Origin: Scardovia wiggsiae F0424
GTDB taxonomy: Bacteria; Actinomycetota; Actinomycetes; Actinomycetales; Bifidobacteriaceae
Direction: 5' to 3'
Assembly: GCF_000269605.1 (NCBI RefSeq)
Contig: NZ_AKCI01000001.1
Span: forward strand, 1,486,818-1,550,817
Length of the DNA: 64,000 nucleotides
In this document: piece by piece, positions 42,665 through 51,879 of the stretch
Numbering within the stretch: the stretch's first letter is position 1
How the letters are laid out: each line of letters starts with the position of its first letter
Translations under genes and position numbers: made by a program
The notes under the pieces: model-generated
Told to the model about the DNA's origin: nothing
The model's input: the letters and a program-made list of their open reading frames with translations, nothing else
The model's database searches: none

Positions 42665-43160
42665 TTGGCATACGATAGCAATAGTCCTTTTCTGCCTTGC
42701 CGCAGTCCTGGCAGTTGCTGCCGTTATCCTCTTCTTCGTCCTGAAGATCAGGATAGTGTACAACCGTCTGAGCGGAAAGACGGCTGAGCGTGAGATCTCC
42801 AGCCTGAGGCGTGCGCGCCATGCACTGTGGCGTGCAGAGGCCACAGATTCTTCATCCAGGTCAGGGAGCAGGGGATCGGGAACCGGCTCTTCCGGCGGGA
42901 AACACAGCCTGATCCAGATGCGCGTGGCTAAAACCGGGCAAAGTTTCCCCAGCCCTTCCCTCTCCGATGATGAGGCGCTGACAAGCATCCCTGATGATAA
43001 CAGGGATACGGGCGATGAATCTGAAACAGTTATTGGCGTGCCTGTGCGGCCTGCCGGCCCTGATAGTGAAGCGGGGACTGTTGTCAGGATACAGGATCCG
43101 CCGCTTTCGGATGACAGTTCTGACGGGACTGATGGGACAGAGGCTGCTGCTTCTGAGTAA
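42651..43160 (+). CDS. Small N-terminal-TM protein with acidic disordered tail
   Basis: 169 residues, overlapping the kinase gene by 14 nt (coupled). One TM helix (about 8-30, IAIVLFCLAAVLAVAAVILF), a basic juxtamembrane stretch (NRLSGKTAEREISSLRRARH), then ~110 residues rich in Ser, Asp, Gly and Glu. The many Ser/Thr in an acidic context could be targets of the kinase. EssA of type VIIb systems is likewise a small single-TM protein, but no sequence match is visible, so this is only a positional suggestion. Confidence 0.6.
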   Translation: MRPDSWHTIAIVLFCLAAVLAVAAVILFFVLKIRIVYNRLSGKTAEREISSLRRARHALWRAEATDSSSRSGSRGSGTGSSGGKHSLIQMRVAKTGQSFPSPSLSDDEALTSIPDDNRDTGDESETVIGVPVRPAGPDSEAGTVVRIQDPPLSDDSSDGTDGTEAAASE

Positions 43161-43193
43161 ATAGAGAAAAGACAAAGATTAAGGAACAGGATA

Positions 43194-46100
43194 ATGAACA
43201 GCAAACAGATCAGCCAGATAAAAAAGATACTCCTGCGTGCAGCCGTAATCATGGGTGCAGTGCTCGGCCTGGGGATTTTGGCGTCCCCGGCGCCGGCATC
43301 ATATGCGGCACCTGATGAACCTGCAATCACAGAGGTCTCGTACTCGATGGCAGATAAGAATAATGCTGTAGGGGCATATCTGGTCTCACCCCTGCATTCG
43401 GAACTGAAACTTACCGTATCAGGGGCTTCAAAGCTGTCCGGCGTGAACGCGCGGTACCAGTATACAACTGTTGACAGTGAGGGCAATAAGCATAAAGTCC
43501 CGGACCAGCCGCGTACTGTCCCTATGGATGAAGTACGGCAGGAAGCTGATGGGGATAATACAAAAACCTTCCGGCTCGGGCTGGATGACGAAGGCATCTA
43601 TGCATTCGGCGATATACAGTTCACCCTTACTTACACGGATACTGCGCAGAAAACCAAAAAAACAGTGGTTAAAACTTTGTCCAGCCTTATAGCAGAAAGC
43701 AAGTCCTCCCCACAGAACCCGTCCGTGAAGGCCACAGAATCGCTGCAGGGCAGCGGCGTCAGCTCCTTCCTCCTTACAGATACCGATAAAGGCATATCGC
43801 TCAATGTAACAGATGCAGACGGCAAAACTGTTGACAATGATGCTACGATTACCGCCGCTTCACGCCTGGACGGGGCTAAGGCTTCTGCAAAAGTCAGCAA
43901 TACGTATATCAGCAAACTTGATGACCTCAAAAAAGCATGGATCGCAAAGCATACTGTTACAGTGGCTAATAATGACACAGGCGCCCAGGTCCAGCTTTCC
44001 GGCGATGACCTGGCAGTCAGCGGGCAGCAGGACGGCAGCTTCACTGTTACCGCACAGCTGTCGAAGGCAAAAGAAAAGCTCGGTGGCTCTTTTGAAGATG
44101 CCGCATATACAGTTAAATACGGCATTGGGTCTGATATAGGGAAAACATCAGATTTTACTGTTGACACAGGCACCCCGAAAATATCTGCTGAGGTCCCACA
44201 TGCTGAGGCGGGCAGGGATCTGGCCGAAAAGGTGAGTATACGCCTGCAGCAGGCTAACGTCCTGATCCGGGGCTCGCAGCCGAAGATCAGGATCACCGTC
44301 AATGACGGCGGCGGTATTGATCTGAAAAGCGTAAAAGTTACGGTGAAAAAGGCGGATTCGCTGGATGGCAGTCCCCAGCCGGCAGATGCCTCCTCATGGC
44401 TGCGGAAGGTTTCCAGCACACGCAGGAACAGAAAGGTCATTTATGAACTGACACTGCGCGATGACGGGCTTTATAACCTGTCTGATATTGCCATACAGGC
44501 GCGCAACAGGGCGGGACGCCCGCTGGTTGCCGACCCTGACGGGCAGACACTGTCAAACAGCGTTGCCAGCAAGCAGTATGACGCTATACTTGTCAACAAT
44601 GGTGCGGCCGAGTCGCTTAAGCCTGCAATCACCGTACGGCCTTCCGACGGGAATACCCGGCCGAAAGAACATAACGGCGTCAAGTATTACCGGGGTGAAG
44701 TCGTTGAGACCGTTACCGTTACAGATAAATGGATAGACGCATACAGGCAGATCACGGGCCTTAAAGTAAAAGTTGCCACAAAGGCTGGTTCTGCAGATCC
44801 GCAGGTGTCTGAAATACCGCTGACCGATTTCAAGTTCACATCCCACGATAATACGGTTTCAGCAGCCTATGAGCGCAAGGTCAGTGATGAAGGCAGATAC
44901 CATGTTTCCGCAAGCCTCCTTGAAGGCGTTAATGATGAAGGCATTGAATTTGTTATTGACCATACTGCGCCGAAGATATCGCGGATGACAGTAGAACCGG
45001 CAGGGGATCCGGTGTGGAACTGGCTCTTCTCTGACAGACCCGTGAAAGTTACTTTCAGCGGGATGGCAGACCATCTTTCGGGAATAGACCCGGATGCAAC
45101 CGGATTCACCAAGTATAACGGGCACGATGCAGACAGCAGCACGCCGAAGCTCAACATAGATGATGACACCATATCGTTTACGCTTGAGAAGAATGGAGAC
45201 AGGCTGGCATTCGCTGATACCGATATCACCATAACTGACTTTGCCGGCAATACAGCCACATTCAAGCTTTCGGATTTCGTCAAAAATGACAGGAACGAGG
45301 CAAAGTATGCTTCCAATATCGCCCAGAAAGGGGTGCGCGGCGTTATTGTGCAGACCGAAAAGCCGGTTATCACTGTTACCTACGATAACGATTCCGTGCG
45401 CAACGGAAAGTACTATGCTTCAGGCCGTACTGCAACAGTTACGGTGACCGACCCTGTATTTGACCTGATCATACAGAATGACCCTCAGCGGGCTATCGTT
45501 ACAGTAGGGCATGATGGCAGCAGCACAACGGTGGCCGCAGAGAAGTTCACACAGGTCCCGGGCAGGCAGGATACGTGGACTGCACAGGTCAAATGCGACA
45601 GCGACGGTGAATGGAGGCTGTCGGCACAGCTGACTGATCCAAGCGGGCTTTCAGCTGACCCTTATGAGGCTGAGTTCATCGTTGATGCCACTAAACCGTC
45701 TCTGACCCTCACTTTTGACAACAACAGGTCCAAAAACGGCAATTACTATAACGCCAACAGGACGGCAACCGTCACTGTGTCTGACCGCAACTTGGACATG
45801 GGCAGCACCCATATCGCTGTAACAGCGAAAGGCGACGACGGACGCCCCCTGCCTGCCCCCGCTGTGAGCCCATGGGCGGTGAAAGACGGCGGCGCAGGCA
45901 AGGACAGGACCTACACTGCTACGGTGACCTTTACCGGCGAGGAGCATTACTCCATCTCAGCAGTATCTGCCGATCTTGCCGGCAATGCGTCTGAAAAGGT
46001 GGAGGAGCCTGAATTCATTATTGACAAGACGATGCCGAAGCTTGATATCTCCCGGGTCGTTGACAAAACAGCGTATGCGGGTGCTGTAGCGCCTCAGATC

Positions 46101-47150
46101 AGTTCGTCGGATTCAAACCTCGACGAATACGGGACGACATATACGCTGAAATCATCGCATAATAAAGGGTCTTCGGTGTATGTATATCCGAAAGTGAGTA
46201 GTACGCCTACTACCCAGGATGTCACCTATACTGATTTCCCGCATGAGGTCAAGTACGACGATTTCTACACTCTCAGTGCTACTGCGCAGGACAAGGCGGG
46301 GAATACGGTCACAAAAACAGTCGTATTCTCTGTCAACAGGTTCGGGTCCGTGTATTCCTTCGATGATTCCACGCAGGACATACGTGGGAAGTACGTCAAG
46401 AAAGCCCGGCAGGTGGTGATCCGCGAGACCAACGTCAGCGGGCTGAATGATAACTCGGTACAGGCAAACCTGATCAAAAATTCACGTGTCCTGCCGCTGG
46501 ATAAATCCCAGTATTCAGTGAACAACAGCCAGGACAAAGGCTGGTCGCTGACTACATATACTTTCCCGGCATCCCTGTTTGAAGGCAACAGCTACTACCG
46601 GGTCCAGCTCACGTCTACCGATAAGGCCGGGAATTTGGCCCAGAACACCATGGATAACAAGTCCCCCAACCGCAAAGCGGATGCCGAAGTCAATTTTGCT
46701 GTTGATGCAAAGAAACCGGCTGCGGCAGTCCTGGGGCTCAGCAGCAACCAGGTGTATTACGGGCCGTCGCATGACCTTTCCCTTTATGCACGCGATAATA
46801 TGGCCACTGAGCGGGTAGAGCTTTATGTGGACGGCAGAAAAGTACAGGCGTGGGATAACAGGGACTTCCTGTCGCAGCCGCCAAGTTATACGATGCAGGC
46901 TGACGGCGGGAACCATACTGTTACAGTCAAGGCTTATGACCGTGCGGGGAATGCAACGGAAACAACGTACGGGAATGTAACCATTGCGGCTAACTGGTGG
47001 CAGTACATAACCAGGACCCCTGGCGTACTCAACCGTGTGATCGCAGGGACTATCGCAGCGCTTGCCCTTATAGCAGGTATCACTGTATTCCTGGTGCGCC
47101 GGCACAGGCGGCGCAAGTGGCGCAGGAATCCGTTCAACCGTCTGGCATAA
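43194..47150 (+). CDS. Giant membrane-anchored protein with repeated Ig-like domains
   Basis: 1318 residues. Signal peptide (about 1-40, LLRAAVIMGAVLGLGILASP, cleavage after SYAA). About ten beta-rich repeats of 90-120 residues follow, with recurring VTVTDxxxD, xFIVDxTxP or FVIDHTAPKIS linkers, and YNANRTATVTVSDRNLD or YYASGRTATVTVTDPVFD openings. This is the pattern of bacterial Ig-like surface modules. A final TM helix (about 1277-1299) ends in a very basic tail (RRHRRRKWRRNP). There is no LPXTG, so it stays in the membrane. A large ectodomain of this kind could take the place of EsaA (inference). A strong terminator follows. Confidence 0.78.
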   Translation: MNSKQISQIKKILLRAAVIMGAVLGLGILASPAPASYAAPDEPAITEVSYSMADKNNAVGAYLVSPLHSELKLTVSGASKLSGVNARYQYTTVDSEGNKHKVPDQPRTVPMDEVRQEADGDNTKTFRLGLDDEGIYAFGDIQFTLTYTDTAQKTKKTVVKTLSSLIAESKSSPQNPSVKATESLQGSGVSSFLLTDTDKGISLNVTDADGKTVDNDATITAASRLDGAKASAKVSNTYISKLDDLKKAWIAKHTVTVANNDTGAQVQLSGDDLAVSGQQDGSFTVTAQLSKAKEKLGGSFEDAAYTVKYGIGSDIGKTSDFTVDTGTPKISAEVPHAEAGRDLAEKVSIRLQQANVLIRGSQPKIRITVNDGGGIDLKSVKVTVKKADSLDGSPQPADASSWLRKVSSTRRNRKVIYELTLRDDGLYNLSDIAIQARNRAGRPLVADPDGQTLSNSVASKQYDAILVNNGAAESLKPAITVRPSDGNTRPKEHNGVKYYRGEVVETVTVTDKWIDAYRQITGLKVKVATKAGSADPQVSEIPLTDFKFTSHDNTVSAAYERKVSDEGRYHVSASLLEGVNDEGIEFVIDHTAPKISRMTVEPAGDPVWNWLFSDRPVKVTFSGMADHLSGIDPDATGFTKYNGHDADSSTPKLNIDDDTISFTLEKNGDRLAFADTDITITDFAGNTATFKLSDFVKNDRNEAKYASNIAQKGVRGVIVQTEKPVITVTYDNDSVRNGKYYASGRTATVTVTDPVFDLIIQNDPQRAIVTVGHDGSSTTVAAEKFTQVPGRQDTWTAQVKCDSDGEWRLSAQLTDPSGLSADPYEAEFIVDATKPSLTLTFDNNRSKNGNYYNANRTATVTVSDRNLDMGSTHIAVTAKGDDGRPLPAPAVSPWAVKDGGAGKDRTYTATVTFTGEEHYSISAVSADLAGNASEKVEEPEFIIDKTMPKLDISRVVDKTAYAGAVAPQISSSDSNLDEYGTTYTLKSSHNKGSSVYVYPKVSSTPTTQDVTYTDFPHEVKYDDFYTLSATAQDKAGNTVTKTVVFSVNRFGSVYSFDDSTQDIRGKYVKKARQVVIRETNVSGLNDNSVQANLIKNSRVLPLDKSQYSVNNSQDKGWSLTTYTFPASLFEGNSYYRVQLTSTDKAGNLAQNTMDNKSPNRKADAEVNFAVDAKKPAAAVLGLSSNQVYYGPSHDLSLYARDNMATERVELYVDGRKVQAWDNRDFLSQPPSYTMQADGGNHTVTVKAYDRAGNATETTYGNVTIAANWWQYITRTPGVLNRVIAGTIAALALIAGITVFLVRRHRRRKWRRNPFNRLA

Positions 47151-47181
47151 TAAGCCGGGAGGCGGCAACGGGTTAACGGAC

Positions 47182-47225
47182 CGGCAAAGGCCAGCTGCCC
47201 TTACTGGGGTGGCTGGCTTTTGCCG
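47182..47225 (+). terminator. Strong terminator closing the secretion locus
   Basis: CGGCAAAGGCCAGC pairs with GCTGGCTTTTGCCG, a 14-bp stem with one G-U pair and a 16-nt loop. The right arm contains its own TTTT. Confidence 0.65.
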
Positions 47226-47324
47226 TATACCTGCCTGCCGTGCCTCTGCCGCAGGGTCCTGCTGCATGGATTCCTGTTCTATGATTTCTATGATAACGGG
47301 ACTGTATAGGATAGTATAAAAACT

Positions 47325-48878
47325 ATGACTGATGATAAGAGCGTCGCCGGCATGGCAGGCAGGCCGCTGCGGGCGGCCGTTATAGGGGCAGGCCCGGCCG
47401 GGATATATTCAGCGGATATTTTGCTTCAGCAGCTCCAGCAGAAGGGTCCGGATCTGGGGCTTCCCGCCGAAGCGTATGTTGATATTTTCGAAAAGCTCCC
47501 CGTCCCGTTCGGCCTCGTACGGTATGGTGTTGCCCCGGACCATCCGGCAATCAGGTTCATTACTGCCGCACTCGATAAAACGCTCAGCAACCCGCATATC
47601 CGGCTTTTCGCAGACGTCGAATTCGGGAGGGATATAACGCTTGAAGACCTTCAGGGATACTACGATGCTGTGATCTTTTCCACTGGTGCTGTTGACGACC
47701 GCCCGCTGGACATTGAAGGGCGTAGCCTGAGAGGCGTATATGGCGCAGCACGTTTTGTAGAGTGGTATGACGGATATCCCGGTACCCCGCCGGTGTGGCC
47801 GCTTGACGCTGAAACGGTAGCGGTGATAGGCGGCGGCAATGTAGCGATGGATGTTGCACGCATGCTTATGCGGTATCCTGACGACCTGCTGGGCACGGAT
47901 ATCCCCCAGAATGTTTATGACGGGCTGGCTGCGAACAGGGCCAGGGATATCCATGTTTTTGTGCGCCGCGGAGCTGCCCAGGCAAAATTCTCCGTACAGG
48001 AGCTGCGTGAGCTGGAAAAGCTTCCCGGTGTCCAGATAATCGTTGACCGGAAAGATTTTGATATTGATGATGCCGTAATGCGTGAGGCATCGAAAAATAA
48101 GCTGGCCCGGCAGATGATAGATGAGCTGTTTGCTGTACGTGACCTGGCAGAGCATATGGCAGGCCCTAACGGGGCTGAAGCTGGGCCCGGCTCCGGATCC
48201 GGTGCTGATTTTGAAGGGAAGCCTGCAAAACGGCGGTGCCATCTCCACTTTAATTCCAATCCGGTCCAGATACTCGGCGATTCCGGGAAAGTGCGGGCCA
48301 TCCGTATCGAGCGGACTGTTACCGCCACCGACGGCGTTATGGCAGGGACCGGGGAATATACTGACTATCCTGTGAAAGCGGTCTACCATGCTATCGGTTA
48401 TAAGCCTGCAGAGATCAGCGGCATCCCCTACGATGAAGTGCACTATACTGTGAAAAATAAAAATGGGCGTGTTATCTCAGGTAATATCCTTGATGCCTCT
48501 GATACCGCGGAGGCAGGCAGCGGTCCCAGGATCCTGCCGTTTGTGTATACGAGCGGATGGGCGAAGCGCGGGCCAGTAGGCCTGATAGGGTCTACAAAAT
48601 CGGATGCGCTGGAAACTGTGGGGAATATCCTTGAGGACTGGGCACGTGCTGCACAAGCCGGGCAGCTCAGGGCTGAAGATGGAGCCGGCAGTGCTGATAA
48701 GCCTGGCAGCATTGGCCAGCTGCTGGCATCACGCGGTATCAGCCCCTTGGGTTATGATGCCTGGCGTCGTATTGATGCCTGCGAAAAAGCCGAAGGGGCG
48801 AAAGCGGGCAGGGACCGTGTCAAGATTACCGATGCAGAGGTGATGCGTTCGTGCGGATCCCAACCCTCAGAAAGATAA
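47325..48878 (+). CDS. fprA: Ferredoxin/flavodoxin-NADP+ reductase (FprA type)
   Basis: 517 residues. N-terminal FAD-binding Rossmann motif (AAVIGAGPAGIYSADILL), FEKLPVPFGLVRYGVAPDHP, and a second nucleotide motif for NADPH (VAVIGGGNVAMDVARML). The HVFVRRGAAQAKFSVQELRE segment and the C-terminal GWAKRGPVGLIGSTKSDA are diagnostic for the FprA/adrenodoxin-reductase-like group. It passes electrons between NADPH and ferredoxin in the cytosol. About 40 extra residues (170-190 and near 455-475) are Gly/Ala-rich insertions. It overlaps the frame preceding htpX only if an upstream htpX start is used. Confidence 0.92.
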   Translation: MTDDKSVAGMAGRPLRAAVIGAGPAGIYSADILLQQLQQKGPDLGLPAEAYVDIFEKLPVPFGLVRYGVAPDHPAIRFITAALDKTLSNPHIRLFADVEFGRDITLEDLQGYYDAVIFSTGAVDDRPLDIEGRSLRGVYGAARFVEWYDGYPGTPPVWPLDAETVAVIGGGNVAMDVARMLMRYPDDLLGTDIPQNVYDGLAANRARDIHVFVRRGAAQAKFSVQELRELEKLPGVQIIVDRKDFDIDDAVMREASKNKLARQMIDELFAVRDLAEHMAGPNGAEAGPGSGSGADFEGKPAKRRCHLHFNSNPVQILGDSGKVRAIRIERTVTATDGVMAGTGEYTDYPVKAVYHAIGYKPAEISGIPYDEVHYTVKNKNGRVISGNILDASDTAEAGSGPRILPFVYTSGWAKRGPVGLIGSTKSDALETVGNILEDWARAAQAGQLRAEDGAGSADKPGSIGQLLASRGISPLGYDAWRRIDACEKAEGAKAGRDRVKITDAEVMRSCGSQPSER

Positions 48879-48886
48879 AGGATACT

Positions 48887-49825
48887 ATGAATAATCAAAG
48901 ATTTCGGGTGCATGGGCACGCAAACGGGTTGAAAACCATACTCCTTTTCAGCCTTATGTGGGCTGTCATATTTATTATCTGGTTCCTGACCGGGGCACGG
49001 CAGTCTACGCTGGCCTATTATGTTGTTATAGCAGTAGTTGTAACAATGGGAAGCTACTGGTTTTCAGACAGGATAGCAACGGCAGCAATGGGGGCACGCG
49101 AAGTTTCAGAAGACGAATCCCCGAATCTGTATGCCATAGTGCGCGAGCTGTCACAGAAAGCCGGGAAGCCTATGCCCCGGATATACGTTGCGCCTGCTGA
49201 ATCGCCGAATGCTTTCGCAACAGGGCGCAATGAACGCCATGCCGTGGTTTGCTGCACGCAGGGGATACTGCAGATACTTGATTACCGGGAGATCCGCGGT
49301 GTGCTCGGACACGAGCTGATGCATGTGTATAATCACGATATCCTGACATCCTCCATAGCATCGGCAATGTCTATGGTGATCACATACCTCGGATACTCCC
49401 TGATGTATTTCGGCGGCGGGTCAGACCGTGACGGCGGAAGAAGGGGGAACCCCATTGGGGCACTTCTGACTATGGTACTGGCACCGATAGGGGCATCCCT
49501 TATCCAGATGGCAATCTCCCGTACCCGTGAATATGATGCCGATGAAGACGGAAGCAGGCTCACCGAAGATCCGCAGGCGCTGGCCAATGCCCTGCGTAAG
49601 ATCGAAGCAGGCGTAGGGGAGCGCCCTCTGCGCCCGACGAATGCAACCCGTACGATGTCAGCTGTTATGATAGCGAACCCTTTTAATACCCGCACAGTGA
49701 GCCGGCTGTTTTCCACCCATCCTCCCACTGAAGACCGTATTGCACGCCTGGAGGAGATGCAGCGCGAGATGTACGGCGAAAGTTCGGTGCAGGACCCTGC
49801 TGATGAACAGTATATGCAGCACTAG
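48887..49825 (+). CDS. htpX: HtpX family membrane metalloprotease (M48)
   Basis: 312 residues from the ATG at 48887 (SD AAGGA, 5 nt); a start at 48851 would overlap fprA and has no SD. Two N-terminal TM helices (about 17-35 and 42-60). The zinc site HELMH is at 142-146, with the third ligand Glu in SRTREYDADEDGSRL. A second hydrophobic pair flanks the catalytic region (MSMVITYLGYSLMYF; LLTMVLAPIGASLIQM). HtpX degrades damaged membrane proteins under envelope stress. Confidence 0.94.
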   Translation: MNNQRFRVHGHANGLKTILLFSLMWAVIFIIWFLTGARQSTLAYYVVIAVVVTMGSYWFSDRIATAAMGAREVSEDESPNLYAIVRELSQKAGKPMPRIYVAPAESPNAFATGRNERHAVVCCTQGILQILDYREIRGVLGHELMHVYNHDILTSSIASAMSMVITYLGYSLMYFGGGSDRDGGRRGNPIGALLTMVLAPIGASLIQMAISRTREYDADEDGSRLTEDPQALANALRKIEAGVGERPLRPTNATRTMSAVMIANPFNTRTVSRLFSTHPPTEDRIARLEEMQREMYGESSVQDPADEQYMQH

Positions 49826-50045
49826 CCCGCGGTCCTTGGAGCTGGCGGCTATGCTGTGCTGTACCGGCCCGGCCACCGGGCAGCGGGCTGTGATCCATCC
49901 GGCCCTGCTGGCTGCGCTTCGCAGAAGCGGAACACGCGCAAACGGTTTTTAGCAAACATAGTGCGCGCATGTGCTACACTAATAACCGTTGCCCAGATGT
50001 GGTGCCCCGTATAGCAAGCTATCCGGCCTGCATTAAAGGGCTCCT

Positions 50046-50119
50046 GCGGATGTAGTTCATTGGTAGAACGACAGCTTCCCAAGCTGTAAAGGCGGGTTCG
50101 ATTCCCGTCATCCGCTCCA
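50046..50119 (+). tRNA. tRNA-Gly (anticodon CCC)
   Basis: Acceptor GCGGATG pairs with CATCCGC; discriminator T, encoded CCA (50117-50119). Anticodon arm ACAGC-TTCCCAA-GCTGT gives CCC. T-arm GCGGG-TTCGATT-CCCGT. The 220 bp before it holds no gene I can see. Confidence 0.97.
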
Positions 50120-50139
50120 TAGATGTTTAGAGAAGCAAG

Positions 50140-51390
50140 TTATGAGTAATTGGGGTTTACCGCAAAAGATGTTTGAAACAGCCGTTGGCTTTTACCGTTT
50201 AAAAGTTCAACAAGTGAGCGCTGTAAAGGTATCTCTTTACCCTGGCGCAGCGTCTTTCTGTCAAGGATACGCAACGAAGTTTGCCGGCTATGTTTGGAAT
50301 CGGGTGTGAAAAGTGTAAAAATATGCCGCTCGGTTAGATGCATTTCATGGAAAAGAGGTTCCTTGTGCGTATGTTTACCGTTGTCGGGCCTGACCGTCCT
50401 GATAATTTTTCCAGTCGATAGTTCTATCTGATAGATTGTGCCGGTACCATTAAACATAAATGTTAGGATCCCATTATCCAAGGAAGCAGCTTCATATGAA
50501 AATGGTTCAGAAGTTTCCACTATCAATGTTTTCCCTGATGGCTCTTTTATGGGAATAAACGAATTTTCACCTGTTAACGTATTCCACTTCAATATCTCCC
50601 AACTAGCAGCGTACGAATCCTCTTTCTGGCTGGTAATACCGATACCGTAGACTACGTTATTAAGACTTGGCATTGTATCGTCAGAAACGGGAGTAAATCT
50701 GTCATCAGGATTTGCTATGGAAAATCCCTTTTCATCGGAGATTTTCCTTGAAATTCTTTGTAGTGTAAGCCGCTCGTGACTGTTCAGCATGAGGTTTTCC
50801 AGATCAAGTCCGTAAACCCCTGTATCACAGGAGGCTACTGTGTGAAAGGGGAAATGAACGATTTGACACAGTTGCGTTCCATCTGTATGGTCGAATACCT
50901 GCAGAATATTTTTGGGCTTGCCCGATACATTGTCGAATCCCTCATCGAACGTTGCTAGAGGTTTCCCATTTTTCTGCTCTATTATTTGGTTTTGTATATA
51001 TGTCTTTCTGTTAGGGGTCACTATACCTGTGCTGCCGTTACTATTAAAAAAATAATCATTTTCATAATCTGAAAAGAACAGCCCTTTTTTAGTCCATAGT
51101 AATTTTTGCAGGCCCATACCTTTTGTATGGACTAAAGAATACAAGCCATTGTTACGGAGTAAGGCAACATATCCTGTTCTGCGGTCGTGCACCTTATCAT
51201 ATTCAGGATTGATGGCAATAGCAGCAACAACATCTTTTAGACTTGTCTGATCTGCTGATAGTACTTCAGGGTGGGCAGGCCCGCAACCGGTCGAAAGGAT
51301 AAAAGAAAAGAATAAGCTAATTTTTAGCAGATGGCGGAGAAGAAGATCAACTTTTCCCCGCCATCTGTAAAGTAACTGTTCCGGAGCCAT
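50140..51390 (-). CDS. Lipoprotein, probable beta-propeller
   Basis: 416 residues. Signal region LLKISLFFSFILSTGCGPAH gives lipobox STGC, with the cysteine near residue 36. The ~35 residues before the cysteine make an overlong signal, so a start further in is possible. The mature part is a run of beta strands in repeats (YVALLRNNGLYSLVHTKGMG, NNVVYGIGITSQKEDSYAAS, DNGILTFMFNGTGTIYQIEL), as in PQQ/WD-type propellers. It has no catalytic motif. Codons are A+T-richer than neighbours. It ends 20 bp from tRNA-Gly, and the start is 8 bp after the frameshifted gene, probably one operon. Confidence 0.7.
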   Translation of the reverse strand: MAPEQLLYRWRGKVDLLLRHLLKISLFFSFILSTGCGPAHPEVLSADQTSLKDVVAAIAINPEYDKVHDRRTGYVALLRNNGLYSLVHTKGMGLQKLLWTKKGLFFSDYENDYFFNSNGSTGIVTPNRKTYIQNQIIEQKNGKPLATFDEGFDNVSGKPKNILQVFDHTDGTQLCQIVHFPFHTVASCDTGVYGLDLENLMLNSHERLTLQRISRKISDEKGFSIANPDDRFTPVSDDTMPSLNNVVYGIGITSQKEDSYAASWEILKWNTLTGENSFIPIKEPSGKTLIVETSEPFSYEAASLDNGILTFMFNGTGTIYQIELSTGKIIRTVRPDNGKHTHKEPLFHEMHLTERHIFTLFTPDSKHSRQTSLRILDRKTLRQGKEIPLQRSLVELLNGKSQRLFQTSFAVNPNYS

Positions 51391-51398
51391 AGCAGCTT

Positions 51399-51792
51399 CT
51401 ACCTTACTGTGGCATAAGTAACGGCTTTAGAGGAATCTCTCAGATCCCATGGCCATACTATGTTATCCCCGCCTCGAGTATCCAAGTCAATATGAGCTCC
51501 GTACCAATAAGCTGCCCACACCAGTTGACCACAGTGTAAAGCACTGTGGTCATCCTTGTTCCCGTACAGGTATGCGGCGTTATAGTCCCGGCCAATATAT
51601 TTTCTGGCACGGCTTGCAGCTTTATTTCGAATTGATGCCTTCTTTCCGCTTAATCCGGATAATATCTGGAGATTTTGATGATAATCATCGGTTATTGTGC
51701 CTGCAGATGCTACTTGCGGCAGGGAAACAGCCAAAAGTACGCCTGCAATAAGGGGGGGTTATCAGTCCTGAAACCTTTTTTAAATTTTCCAT
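51399..51792 (-). pseudogene. Secreted small papain-fold-like (NlpC/YiiX-type) protein, frameshifted in a G7 tract
   Basis: From ATG 51792 (SD AAAGGA) the frame reads MENLKKVSGLITP and then leaves frame at a run of seven G on the plus strand (51752-51758). With six G it continues LIAGVLLAVSLPQVASA, a perfect signal peptide with an Ala-x-Ala site, then the mature domain. That domain has YIGRDYNAAYLYGNKDDHSA, then LHCGQLVWAAYWYGAHIDLD, with Cys and a likely His/Asp set as in permuted papain-fold hydrolases. As given, only a signal-less fragment from TTG 51734 could be made. The cause is a real mutation, phase variation, or a sequencing error. Confidence 0.75.
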
Positions 51793-51879
51793 CTCAATAT
51801 CCTTTAATTGTGTGAATTGAATTATAGTTTTACAAAAACCGCAGCTTTGAGATTTTTGGACGTCTCCGCTCCAGCAGCA

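Noticed and set aside
47409..48443. Minus-strand 344-residue open frame inside fprA
   Set aside because: Overlaps a clearly real, conserved enzyme and has no features of its own.
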